From contig MARA01000001.1 in assembly GCA_001792895.1 (NCBI GenBank), positions 1,736,001 to 1,800,000 of the forward strand: a stretch of DNA of 64,000 nucleotides, in the 5' to 3' direction. A program made the translations under genes and the position numbers. The stretch is from Lentinus brumalis (Eukaryota > Basidiomycota > Agaricomycetes > Polyporales > Polyporaceae). Every line of letters starts with the position of its first letter. Position 1 is the first letter of the stretch. This document shows, piece after piece, positions 1 through 10,926 of the stretch. The notes beneath the pieces were generated by a model, which saw nothing but the letters and a program-made list of their open reading frames with translations, ran no database searches and was not told the origin of the DNA.

Positions 1-186
1 GAAACCTGGCGGCGGCCTGAAACATACAAGGGCCAGCGTTCCCGAGGTGGTGGACGCGATGCATGGCGCGATCGTTGCACCTAATGACGCACGTGACGCG
101 GGGATAATGTGAATGGCTCGACCCCGCTCCTGCCTGCGAAAAACCACAAGCTGGTCTGACGTCCGCATCGTGTCCTCTCGCCAGCA

Positions 187-192
187 TATAAG
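187..192 (+). promoter_or_regulatory. TATA-like box upstream of CBL-MVK gene
   Basis: A TATAAG motif lies about 55 bases before the ATG at 247, inside the AT-richer end of an otherwise GC-rich upstream stretch (1-246). No other gene is visible in 1-246. Core promoter role is inferred from position only. Confidence 0.4.
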
Positions 193-246
193 CTCGTCTC
201 GCCGTTCCTGCCCGCCTATCACCTCTTTCGTCTTGACTCGGCGACG

Positions 247-3200
247 ATGGCAGCGGAGAGCTCGCTGAAAAAGGCGCCCGCCTACAACCTCCCGACTCCG
301 GAGCCCGAATCGCCTTCTCTGACTCGACCCCGCCAGCCATACCGCTTCTCGACGCTCTGTGCCACCGTTGACTCTCCGGATGCGGATCACAAGGACCAGC
401 ACGGAAGCTCGAGCGTGCCCATCTACCAGACTGCGACGTTCAAGGGCGTCGGAGGGCAGTATGATTACACCCGAAGCGGGAACCCGACTCGATCTCATCT
501 AGGTGAGTACTCGTTGCGTCTTCGTATCGCGGGAGAAGGTGCTTGTGGCTAGTGCGGTTCAGATCCTGTCATATGAGCTGGTGGAGCCCTAAAGTTCTGC
601 AGGAAGACTCTGTTACGAGAGGGGAGGCAGCAATGGACATGGCCGCCCGCACGAACTCCCGGGAATCGTATGATATTGCACGCAGCTGACGCTCTTTTGC
701 GCAGAGCACCACATTGCAAAGATCTCTTCTGCTGCGCATGCTTTCGCTGTGTCAAGCGGCATGGCCGCCTTGGACGTCATCACGCGCCTGCTCAAGCCAG
801 GCGTAGAGGTCATCGCGGGTGACGATTTGTACGGCGGCACCAACCGTCTGCTCACCTACCTCCGGACGCACATGGGTGTTACGGTGCACCATGTAGATAC
901 GACGAAGGCGGAGAGTGTGATCCCATACCTCCACCCTGGCAAGACCGCTATGGTGCTTCTGGAGTCTCCGACGAACCCTCTGCTCAAGATAGTTGATATC
1001 GCGGGGATTAGCGCCCTCGTGAAGGAGAAGTGCGAGGATGCAGTCGTCGTGGTAGACAACACCATGATGAGCCCGTACCTCCAGAGGCCTCTGGAACATG
1101 GCGCGGACATCGTCTACGACAGCGCGACCAAGTATCTGAGTGGACACCATGACCTGATGGCTGGTGTTATTACGTGCAACCGCGATGACCTTGCCAAGGT
1201 ACGTACTAGACGTGCAGATGGGTCTCTAATTTACGTTTCACTAACATGACCCCTTCCTGCAGGAAATCGCCTTCATCATCAACTCTGTCGGGAATGCGCT
1301 CACGCCCTTCGATTCCTTCCTCCTCCTGCGGGGCACGAAGACCCTCGCTATCCGGATGGACCGTCAGCAATCCACCTCGATGCTTGTTGCGCAGATGTTG
1401 TCGAAGCTCGGCTTCGTCACTCACTACCCCGGCTTGCCCAACCATCCTGGCAAGGATATCCATGACCGGATATCTGACGGTGAGTCCCATTCGACTTTAT
1501 ATGTGCTTACATATATTCAATGCATCTCGCGCAGGTTACGGCGCCGTCCTCTCCTTCGAGACTGGCGACAAGGAGCTGAGTGAGCGTATCGTGGCAGCCA
1601 CTCGTTTGTGGGGTATCAGCGTGAGCTTCGGCTGTGTGAACAGTCTCATCAGCATGCCTTGCGTGATGTCGTGAGTGTGGCTTCTCCGAGGGTGTCGTAT
1701 CTGCTCCGAACAAGCTCGCTAATTCCACCTGCAAGACACGCTTCCATTGACCCGGCCACTCGTGCGGCCCGCGGCCTTCCTGAAGATTTGATCCGCCTGT
1801 GTGTCGGTATCGAGGACCCTGCGGATCTATTGGACGACCTTCGCCATGCACTCATCGAAGCCGGCGCGATCACCTTCGCCGCCAACAACTACATCCGCAT
1901 CCCGAACCCCATTAGCCGGGCTGTCGAGAAGCTCGCGCTCGGGGAGGCACGTACTGCTCGTCCCCAGGACCACCGTGAATGGTTCGTCAGCGCTCCAGGC
2001 AAGGTCATCCTGTTTGGTGAACACGCGGTCGTCCACGGTGTCGTGAGCACTCTCCTTATAGTTCTTCCAGTATGCGGTATTGATGTTGTGCGCAGACTGC
2101 TGTGGCTGCGTCTGTGGACCTTCGCTGTTACGGCCTCACATCTCCGCGCTACGACGGCAAGCTCTCTGTGCACTTTGCGGACATCAACAACTACAAGCAT
2201 GAATGGGAAATCGACGAGCTGCCTTGGGATGCTGTTGTTCCTATACCAAACGGCGAGGTTCATCCCGACACGCTGGATCAACGTGTCGTAGACGCCATTA
2301 AGTCGAGGGCTCTCCCGTCTGAGGACAAGATGCCTCCAAAGACACACGCAGCAGCGATTGCTTTCCTCTATCTGTATATGATGATGACTTCTCACGGCAG
2401 CAGGTGAGCTCTTCAGACGCTTCTGTGCCAGTGGGTGACAGCTGGTTGATACTTATGTAACAGGCCATCCTTCCACTTCGTATGTCGCTCCAGTCTCCCC
2501 ATCGGTGCTGGCCTCGGCTCCTCTGCCTCCTTCTCTGTCTGCATTGCCACCGCACTCCTCATCCTCCACGGTCGCATAGAGCTCCCAACCGTCCCGCCAC
2601 CCTCTCGCGAGGCCATCGGCAGCGACCCTGGTCACGTCCATGTCTCACATGGAGGTCGCCGCGCCATCCCCCCAGACATTGCTGAGGAGACGAACCGCTG
2701 GGCATTCGTCGCCGAGAAGGTGCTGCACGGGAATCCGTCTGGGGTTGACAACTCCGTCGCGGTCTTCGGTGGCGCTCTTGCGTACGTGCGCCCCGGGTTC
2801 GGGAAGCGCAGCGGCATGGACCAGATCCAGGGCTTCAAATCGCTGCGTTTCCTCCTCATCGACTCGAAGGTACCTCGCGACACCAAGGCACTCGTCGCTG
2901 GTGTTGCGAGGAAGAAGGCGGCGGAGCCCGAGCTCGTGGGCAAGCTGCTTGATGCTATCCAGGTCATCAGCAACGAGGCGCGGCGTGCACTTGCGGACCC
3001 CGAGGTCCCGCGCAACGTTCTTCTCTCTGGGCTCGCCGTACGTGTAACGCCATAAACGCTGGCGGATGTCGTGCTGACAGCTCACTTGTCCCTGTAGTCT
3101 CTCATTGACGAGAACCACGTCCACCTTGCTTCCCTTGGTGTTTCGCATCCGTCGCTCGAGGTCATTCGTGCGAAGACGGCCGGCGCGCCCTACCGCCTCA

Positions 3201-3604
3201 GCACCAAGCTGACCGGCGCAGGTGGCGGAGGCTGCGCTGTCACGCTCGTTCCTGATGGTGAGACACTATATATGCATCCAGCCGCCAGCGGTGCTGATCA
3301 GCCTGCCCCTACAGATTTCCCGGAGGAGAAGCTGCAGTCGCTCATCAAGTCGCTCGAGGCTGCAGGTTACGAGCCGTACGTCACCGCTGTCGGCGGTTCC
3401 GGTCTCGGTATCCTCTCGCCATATGACGAGATCACCGTCGACGAGGACGACGACTCACCGCCGCTCTCTCCGCCCATGACGCCGATTGGGGAGGGTGCGG
3501 ACGGCCCCGCTCTCCAGCATTCCATTCGGCGCCGCTTCGAGAAGGTCAGCCGCACGGAGCTCTCCAAGTGGGCGTCGACGCGCGGAAAGTGGCTGTATGT
3601 CTAG
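247..3604 (+). CDS. Cystathionine beta-lyase / mevalonate kinase fusion protein
   Basis: Nine exons: 247-502, 705-1198, 1263-1479, 1535-1670, 1736-2042, 2096-2403, 2464-3037, 3098-3257, 3315-3604; 913 residues. Residues 1 to about 450 are a Cys/Met-metabolism PLP enzyme (cystathionine to homocysteine), with the PLP lysine in SATKYLSGH near residue 227 and a C-terminal RLCVGIEDPADLLDDL segment. After a linker of about 15 residues comes a complete GHMP kinase: APGKVILFGEHAVVHGV, the ATP loop GLGSSA near 587, NPSGVDN, and LTGAGGGGC. This is mevalonate kinase (mevalonate to 5-phosphomevalonate). The junction lies inside exon 5, which has no stop and no methionine, so the kinase has no start of its own. 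All phases close. Intron 4 ends in CAAG rather than CAG. A bifunctional protein is inferred; an assembly join of two genes is the alternative but would need a deletion ending in frame. Confidence 0.9.
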
Positions 3605-3769
3605 ACGTGCACCTGGTGTGTATCTAACTTGCGGATCTACCTTGGAGTTGTTGTATTCTACAGTATAATGCGATGGTGTTGTACACGCTTGGATGGCCAT
3701 GGGGTCTATAATACATTGAAGCGCCATGTGCTTCGAGCCTGCTTCTTCTGTCTTCTCTCTCGTATGACT

Positions 3770-5271
3770 TTATGCACCGAATAGCGACCACCACACCTCG
3801 CCCGCCTCGTCCTGCTCTCGTCCCTCGAGGATCTCCACCTGGACTTCGTTCTTCGGAGCGATGAACACCACAGCTCCCTGGTCGAGCACCAACTGCTCCA
3901 CTTGGCCGCCCTTCTTGGTGCTGAGCTTGACCTTGCCTCGCGTCACGATACCGATCGTCGGGCCGTCCACTGCGCCCAAGTGCTCCTCCCTCGCCTTCTT
4001 TGCGCTGAGGAACGTGCCAAGAACGGTAAACTCCTCCAAGGGCGGGTCATACTTCACCGTGCGTCCGAGCTTCGAGTGCTCGTACTTCTGCGCGGGGAGC
4101 GACCAGTGCGAGACGGGGCGTGCCGTCTAAGTGAGCATGTCGACGAAGGTGTCGACTTGGGAGGCGAGGGAGTCTGGGGAGTCGAATGCGGCGTTGACGA
4201 CGTTGTCGGAGATAGCCATGCACTCGATGATGTCTGGGCGAATGAGTCGTCAGCACCTCCAGAGCGGACTACGCGAATTGATTACTTACCGCCCTCGAGG
4301 TAAGCATGTATCTCGTCGGCGCCAATATAGATGCTCTCGCCCTTCCGGAGCTTGGCGAAGTTCATGAAGAAGGTAGTCGCAAGCACGCCGGCATCACCGG
4401 GGTACTGCTTGTTCACCTTCAGGACGAGCTTCGCGAGCTCATCGCTGTCGTGGAAGCCAAGACTGCCCCCGCTATCCTGAATGCGGTCCTGCAGCTGGGA
4501 GATCGTCTTAGCAACCTCCTCGCGTGCCTCCACGCCGCGCTTGAGCAGCTTGCCAAAGATCTGGCGCAGAGAATCCTTGGACGGGTTTTGAACGAAAGAG
4601 GAGACGAGCTGGGAGTCGCCGATGGCCTCACCAAGCTCCGGGACCGCCTCGATGAATCCTCTGATCTCCTCGAGGGGGCGGAATCCGACAAAACCGGTGA
4701 AGGCAGTGTCTTCACCGCCGACGACTTCTTGCTCATCCCCATGTGAATGAGCCGCCCTTTCCCGAGCTGTCTTCAGCGGCTCTCCGATGGCCACAGCAAT
4801 TTCGGGCTTATGATTCGCGTCGACGAAGTTGGAGGGATCCTTGAGCTGCAGCTGCTCGCCAAGACCTTTGTCTGGATGCGCCTGCAGAGGTAGCGCTTTA
4901 GCAATAGAGAGAACCTTAAAGAGGTAGGGTATGTGGGTAGTGGAGGGCCATTTGCTGAGGAGGGTCTCTCCGAGGTAGAATTTGGGATCGGAGGAGATGA
5001 GAGAAAGCAGTGGTTTGGAGGGATCGTCGTACAGGTGTGCCGGGCCGTTCGTATGAGTGCCCATCCAAATCTTTGTCGAGCAAGTGAGCACGAGATGCTG
5101 CCACGAGCAGAGTTCACGTACCTCTGCGTAGGACTCGTTCTCGTCGATCTTGAAGTCATGGCCGATGGCGTTGTAGGCGAGCTGGGCTGCAAGAGAGGAC
5201 GAGCCTTGTCTGCCCCAGGGGTACTTCTGGGTAGCTGCCTGGATGCGGACGAGATTCTTGTTTGTGGACAT
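3770..5271 (-). CDS. Mannose-6-phosphate isomerase, interrupted by an in-frame UAG
   Basis: Exons on the minus strand: 5122-5271, 4290-5070, 3770-4233 (464 codons plus stop). Type I phosphomannose isomerase interconverts fructose-6-P and mannose-6-P, feeding GDP-mannose for glycosylation and cell wall. Visible: N-terminal KYPWGRQGSSS, the zinc-site QAHPDK near residue 130, IYIGADEIHAYLEGGD, and the C-terminal beta domain ending GEVWWSLFGA. Codon 346 (4127-4129) is TAG inside a stretch that otherwise aligns without break (FVDMLT, stop, TARPVSHW). Read literally the protein loses about 120 C-terminal residues. Intron 1 (5071-5121) is 51 nt, stop-free and a multiple of three, so its retention would add 17 residues. 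Start is the ATG giving MSTNK, as in the family. Single-base error or true nonsense allele cannot be told apart here. Confidence 0.88.
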
Positions 5272-5313
5272 CGTGTTCTGTGTTCTGCTCGCTCCCCCCA
5301 CTCGTTGGCGGTC

Positions 5314-5320
5314 TTATATA
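5314..5320 (-). promoter_or_regulatory. TATA box of phosphomannose isomerase gene
   Basis: TATATAA on the minus strand about 45 bases upstream of the ATG at 5271. Position and sequence fit a core promoter. Confidence 0.4.
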
Positions 5321-5473
5321 CCCACAGACGCGCTCTCTCCAAGGCGCATGGGTCCATGACATCATCCTCCCCTTCCCAAAACGGTAACGCGATTGCCGCT
5401 TTCGGCAGACATACTGAACGCCTGGAATGACAATGCCTCTGTCCCAGTAAACGTATGTTAACAGGGTTCATAT

Positions 5474-5565
5474 GGTGAGATGGCCGAGCGGTCTAAGGCG
5501 CCAGACTAAGGTCGTTACCTGCAATCTGGTCCTCACGGGCGTGGGTTCGAATCCCACTCTCATCA
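5474..5565 (+). tRNA. tRNA-Leu (anticodon AAG) with a 12-nt intron
   Basis: Acceptor stem GGTGAGA pairs with TCTCATC (5558-5564), discriminator A at 5565. The D arm TGGCCGAGCGGTCTAAGGC is leucine-like. The anticodon stem CCAGA (5501-5505) pairs with TCTGG (5525-5529); the loop reads C-T-AAG-G, then a 12-nt intron at 5512-5523 in the canonical position after base 37. The T arm GTGGG/TTCGAAT/CCCAC is intact. A34 would be read as inosine, decoding CUU/CUC. Confidence 0.92.
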
Positions 5566-5787
5566 TTGACGAAGCTGCAGAAAATTTTCTTTTTCACGCG
5601 TGCCATGGTGAGCAGTGATAGTCTCTGCCACATGCCGAGCCGTTCTCAATGAAACGTCATGCATCGTCTTACATGCTGCAAGTACATTGCGCTGTCGTAA
5701 CCATTCAGGCTCGTGGAGGCGCGTGGACAACAGTTGGAGTTGTGACACAACAGGCGGCCATCAAGAACCAGGTGTGACTAATCCTGA

Positions 5788-7706
5788 ATGCTTCTCGCCC
5801 TGAACCGTGCAGCCCGCCGGTTGGGCTACCCAGTGCGGCCATCCACTAGCTGGAATATCGTTCATCAAGCACCCAGCACCATCAAACGCACCAGGCAGGT
5901 CAACCACAATCAGAGGTTTTACAGTACCATTCGTCCCGCCGGTACCGTCTACATGTATCCTCCAATCGAGCCCTACGAGACCGGCAAGCTCAAGGTTTCC
6001 GACCTCCACACGCTCTAGTACGCGCAGCCATCCTGGATATCATATCCTGGATCGCGGCCCTCGGGACTAATACCGCTCTCTTGCTGTTGCAGCTATGAAT
6101 TGAGCGGGAAGAAGGACGGCAATCCTAGTATGTGCATCCCGGTCCTGGAACTCGGGCCTGCGCTGCGATCAGTCGTCCATCCCGCTGACTGGTGCGCATC
6201 TAGTCGTGTTCTTGCATGGGGGCCCCGGTGGCGGCACCGATCCCTTAGATCGATCCTTCTTCGATCCGAGCAAGTACAAGGTGCGCGGTCGTGACGTGAC
6301 GTACATGCTGCTGTGTTAACCACACGCTGACTCGTATGCGTCGGCTGGGCTGTAGATCGTCCTGTTCGACCAGAGAGGCTCTGGCAACTCCACTCCGTGC
6401 GTAGTGCTTCTGATCGGACTGACCTGCATCGTAGAACGTGCGTCTGATTCGATTGCGCAGGACGGCATCGCTCGAGGAAAACACGACGTGGGACCTCGTG
6501 AAGGATATCGAGAAGCTGCGTGAGCACCTCGGTATCGACAAGTGGCACGTCTTTGGCGGCTCGTGGGTGAGCCGTTCTGCCGACAAAGACATTCGTGCCC
6601 ATGTTGATGCGACGCGATTCTTGCTCCAAGGGGTCGACGCTTTCTCTCGCGTATGCGCAGGTGGGCAGTTGCCTATTGATAACGCGTCGTGGTTCCGAGG
6701 ACTAATGCTGCCGCGACTGGCAGTCCCATCCGGACCGAGTGAAGACCCTGGTGCTCCGGTATGTTTCCATGACCAAGGGCAGTGGAAGGGGTCTGAATCG
6801 ATATCATAATCATGCACAGCGGCATCTTCACGCTGCGCAAGAGGTTTGCCGTTCCTTCTCTGTATCGTGGCGATATTAACCACTCCGAACAGCGAACTGC
6901 GCTTCTTCTACCAAGATGGCGCGTCTCACATTTTCCCCGAAGCCTGGTAGGCCGCACCTCCTCTCCTGTGGAGTCCTGCTGACCTCAGTGTCTCCCGCCC
7001 ACAGGGAAGAATTCATCGCTCCGATTCCCGAGGCTGAGCGGGGCGACATCGTCCTTGCGTACCACCCGCAGCTCAACTCGGAGGACGACGAGACGCGACT
7101 CCGCGCGGCTCGCGCGTGGACCAAGTGGGAGATGTGGACGTCCAAGCTGCACGTCGACCCGAAGCAGGTCGCCGAGGCGGACGACAGCGAATGGTCCAAG
7201 TACGTCTGCCTCTTGCATCGTACCTTTGAGTAGCGGTGACAAGGGTTGTGATGCATCTTGCAGTGCGTTCGCGAGGATCGAGAACCACTACTTCGTGAAC
7301 AACGTAGGTCCTTGGTCGAGTGTAGTCTGGCCACGTCGCTGACGCAGTGCGTGCGTGCTGACAGGGCTTCATGCGTGACGGACAGCTGCTCGAGAAGCAG
7401 GAGATTGACAAGATGTGAGCCCTCCATCCAGGCTACGAGGACTGTGCTCATAGGTTCGCACGCAGCCGTCACATCCCGTGCGTCGTCGTGCAAGGCCGCT
7501 ACGACGTTGTGTGCCCGGCGACGACCGCCTACGCGCTCAAGAAGGTCTGGCCTGAGATCACACTGCACATCGTGCCCGACGCGGGGCACTCCTCCCGCGA
7601 GCCGGGGACGAGCAAGTTGCTGGTGAAGGTACGCCTCCTCCCTTCCACGGGGAAAGAGATAGTGATTCATTTGTCGCAGGCAACGGACGAGTTCGCGCAC
7701 ATCTAG
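5788..7706 (+). CDS. Proline iminopeptidase (S33 alpha/beta hydrolase)
   Basis: Fourteen exons: 5788-6017, 6093-6127, 6204-6280, 6356-6396, 6461-6566, 6631-6660, 6724-6758, 6820-6843, 6893-6946, 7005-7199, 7264-7303, 7365-7414, 7466-7628, 7680-7706; 368 residues. It removes N-terminal proline from peptides. Visible: oxyanion HGGPGGG, DQRGSGNSTP, nucleophile motif GGSWGSTLSLAYAQ, catalytic Asp in GRYDVV and His in PDAGHSSREPG. The catalytic serine sits on a 30-nt exon (6631-6660) preceded by an AAG acceptor. The first ATG gives a basic, acid-free leader (ALNRAARRLGY) resembling a mitochondrial presequence; a second in-frame ATG at 5953 gives the usual cytosolic start MYPPIEPYETG. Dual targeting by alternative starts is possible. 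Confidence 0.9.
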
Positions 7707-8890
7707 AAGGTGGATGTTTACCCGAACGGACGATACCTATATACTACAGCGTGAAAGGTGAAACGATTGCTTGGATCTACGAACATTTGTACGTTGCGTT
7801 GGGAAACGTGAGCCGAACTTACTGAACGTCTGTCAGTCTAAGCTGCACAATCGCCGCAGCATCGTGCCACACAGAGGAGATTGAATCATGGAAGTTCGCC
7901 CTCTGACTTCGCCGACGGCGTCTTCCTTCAGTTTGTCACCATTGTCGGAGATACGCAATTGGTTATGTTCACACTGAAAGGCGATGCGATAGCGAGGGTA
8001 TATATGTGCTGGCAAAGTGTCGACTGCACAGTAGTCCCCTCCTTTGCCTCCGACATCCTCCAGACTCCGGCGCACTGGCAGATGCGCAAACCTAGGCCCG
8101 AAATACCCTTCATATGCAGGATAAGTGCATCTGGTCACTGGAGTGGTATCCAAGCTGCTAGGCCCAGATGTACAAACCTGCTTGAAGGACGAGTGAGCAC
8201 GACGAATGCGGGAAGATGGCCCGATCGGTACTGTGACGTACATGACTTGGCCTAGGGCGAACGGACGACCTGACGCTGAGCACGCTCCTTTGTCCCCTCA
8301 CTTCACCCACCTTCCGCCCAGGTCCCGCGCGGAAAACGTTGACAAGATACCAGCATGAGCTCGAGTGCCTTTCCAGAGCCCAGGACCAGACCGAGGCGTC
8401 CAGGATGATCACTGCGGGGAGACGCCCGGCAGCGCCGGCGTGGCATGTCCGTCGTGAACCTGGGCGCATGTCACAACGTTGGCAATGGAGGTGAGTGGTA
8501 CGATTACGCGGATTGTTCTATTTCCTGTGTCGCTGGGCATGAGACGACGCGGTGCCGGTGAGGGTTGCGAGTCGGCTCGCCGGGGCGCCACTAGGCCTCC
8601 ACAGACGGACCCAGTGCGGACACGGGGCCCTCAGCCGCGCTCGGGCGATCCAGGAAAGCGCAGAGGGGCGGGCTGCAGATCGCCGGGACGAGGAGGGGCA
8701 TCGCCAGCGACGGCGGCGAGCACCCTGTGCACAGCGTGCTGCGTCGGGCACTGTGACACAGAGGGGCGCGTCGGTCAGCAGCGCGGACGCACTGGGCCGG
8801 GGCAGCCGGCGGCAAGATTAGATGCCCATGATCTAATCAGATCACATGTGCCAAAATTCGAGGCGAGTGGGACGACTTTCGGTTGCGCGC
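7707..8890. other. Intergenic, no gene recognised
   Basis: Scanned in six frames: open frames exist but lack fungal codon flow, splice logic or recognisable motifs. 8470-8820 is very GC- and purine-rich. It probably holds the 3' end of the iminopeptidase transcript and the promoter of the sterol desaturase. Confidence 0.5.
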
Positions 8891-8896
8891 TCTGAA

Positions 8897-8902
8897 TATA
8901 AG
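8897..8902 (+). promoter_or_regulatory. TATA-like box of sterol desaturase gene
   Basis: TATAAG about 95 bases before the ATG at 8995. Confidence 0.35.
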
Positions 8903-8994
8903 CAGGACGGGCAGCTCGGTCCCTCTCGTCGTCGTCCCCGTTGCTGCCGGCCTACTCAACGCCCACAGCCTAGCTCACCGCCAGCTCAGACGAC

Positions 8995-10197
8995 ATGGAC
9001 ATCGTCCTCAAGCTCGCAGACGACTACGTCCTCGATCGCGCCTGGGCTGCGCTTCTCCCCGTGTCCGCATTCACAACCGCCACCTCCAATGCGGCCGGCC
9101 TATACAATGCCTCTTCTCACGTCTTACCCCCGGCCTCCCAGCCCTCAGCATGGTCGCAGCTCATCTCCTACATCCCGCATCCACCACTCACCAGCGAGCT
9201 CCTCACCGCCCTCTCGTCGAGTCCGGCAACGTCGCGTCGGCATGGCCACGGGACTACATGCCGCGCCAGCTCATCTCCCTCTTCGTCATGACTCTCATCG
9301 GCATCCATGTACTCTATTTCCTCATCGCCGGCCTCTCCTACAAGTACATCTTTAACCACGACATGATGAAGCATCCGCGCTTCCTCAAGAACCAAGTCAA
9401 GCTTGAGATTCAATGCAGCTTGAAGGCATTCCCAGGAATGACGCTGCTCACCGTCCCCTGGTTCCTTGCCGAGGTTCGCGGTCACTCCAAGCTCTATGAC
9501 GATGTCTCGGAATACGGCTGGGGCTACTTTGTCTTCTCAATATTCTTGTGAGTGCCCGCCACCGCTCGCGAGACTTCTCACTTTGCTCATGGAGATTCAG
9601 CTTCCTCTTGTTTACGGATTACTGCATCTACTGGATCCACCGCGGCGAGCACCACCCCATCTGCTACAAGTGGCTGCACAAGCCGCACCACAAATGGCTC
9701 AGTGAGTGCCGCTTTTGCGCCCCACCTCTCCTTCGCAGCGTACTGATTTCGTCCGCGCAGTCCCTACGCCCTTCTCGTCGCACGCGTTCCACCCACTCGA
9801 CGGCTATGCCCAGTCAATCCCGTACCACCTCTTCATCCACCTCTTCCCCCTCCACCGTATGTTGTACCTCGGGCTCTTCGTCTTCGTCAACATCTGGTCC
9901 ATCCTCATCCATGACTCGGACATGATCACTGGTCACCCCCTCGAGACAATCATCAACGGCCCGGCGCATCATACACTGCACCATCTCTACTTCACCGTGA
10001 ACTACGGCCAGGTACGCACTTGTCGCGCGATGCGTTGTGGACAGACATGCTGACGCGGTTCGCACCTACAGTACTTCACGTGGGCAGACAGGATGGGCAA
10101 CTCCTACCGGCAGCCGCTCTCTGAGCTTGACCCCATGCTGGACGTCAAGGCCGCCGAGGCCCAGAAGCAAAAAGCAGCGCTTGGCAAGGACCAGTGA
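8995..10197 (+). CDS. ERG3: Delta(7)-sterol 5(6)-desaturase (ERG3), one-base frameshift in exon 1
   Basis: Exons 8995-9547, 9601-9701, 9761-10011, 10072-10197; about 343 residues if one missing base near 9222 is allowed for. The enzyme puts the C5-C6 double bond into episterol in the ER membrane during ergosterol synthesis. The three iron-binding histidine boxes are present: HRGEHH, HKPHH and HHTLHH, plus hydrophobic spans ([19 protein letters not shown]). The N-terminal 75 codons (starting [17 protein letters not shown], as in the family) are in one frame and everything from [16 protein letters not shown] on is in another; no donor/acceptor pair fits between them. One extra C in the run at 9222-9223 would restore continuity and all later phases. 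Likely a sequence error; a real null allele would change sterols and azole response. Confidence 0.88.
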
Positions 10198-10926
10198 GCA
10201 CCTCTAGAGCTCCCTGTGCTCTCGTCTTGTATATGCCGTTCTGTGCTGCTCGTTTGTGCTTGTTCATGTTATCCCATATACCGCCCACTGACTCTGCTTG
10301 CGCGCATGTTGTTTATTCCTCACGTCCACGATACGCCACGACTCAGTCAAATGTACATTACTATTAACCATCGCATAGCCCCCGCGCTCGCGCTGCACTG
10401 CGGTAGCGTGCGGGCGGGCGAGGCATTATCCGCGCCATCTAGGTACTTGTAGAGAGAAGAGATCTAATCGTTTGCTAGTTAAGAGTCGTGTAGCCCGTCC
10501 TAATGGCATGTCTTGTTCTGTTGTGACCCATCTATTGACGTCCGTGTTGCGATGTGCACGACATGTTCGTAGCAAAGCAAGTTGCAAGTACCATCGCTTA
10601 CAAGCAGTGAAGCAACCTTCAGGCCTGCTGGATGACAATACAGCACAACACGATAGCATTGGACATGAGGCTAAAAAGATATGAAATATAACAGGATACA
10701 AGACGGGATAACTCGACATCGAGTGCCGAGGGTGATGAGGTTACAGCGGGGTGTATCGCATTCCATGTGTACGACGTACTTTTCCGTCCCACCCTCCTCC
10801 TCAACCGATGAGTATGAACACATCTCGCGCTCTTCCCCAGACGTGCGCTATCCACCAAAGGTGAGAGCATCGACCACAAAGCGGGACAGGGAGTGCAGGA
10901 GCCCAGGTACCAACTGCTAGCACGCC
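10198..10926. other. Convergent intergenic region
   Basis: Between the 3' ends of the sterol desaturase (+) and Rae1 (-). No coding potential seen; it is AT-richer than the genes and presumably carries both polyadenylation regions. Confidence 0.5.

Noticed and set aside
8995..10197. C-4 methylsterol oxidase (ERG25)
   Set aside because: Shares the fatty acid hydroxylase fold, but the start [17 protein letters not shown] and [13 protein letters not shown] are ERG3-type.
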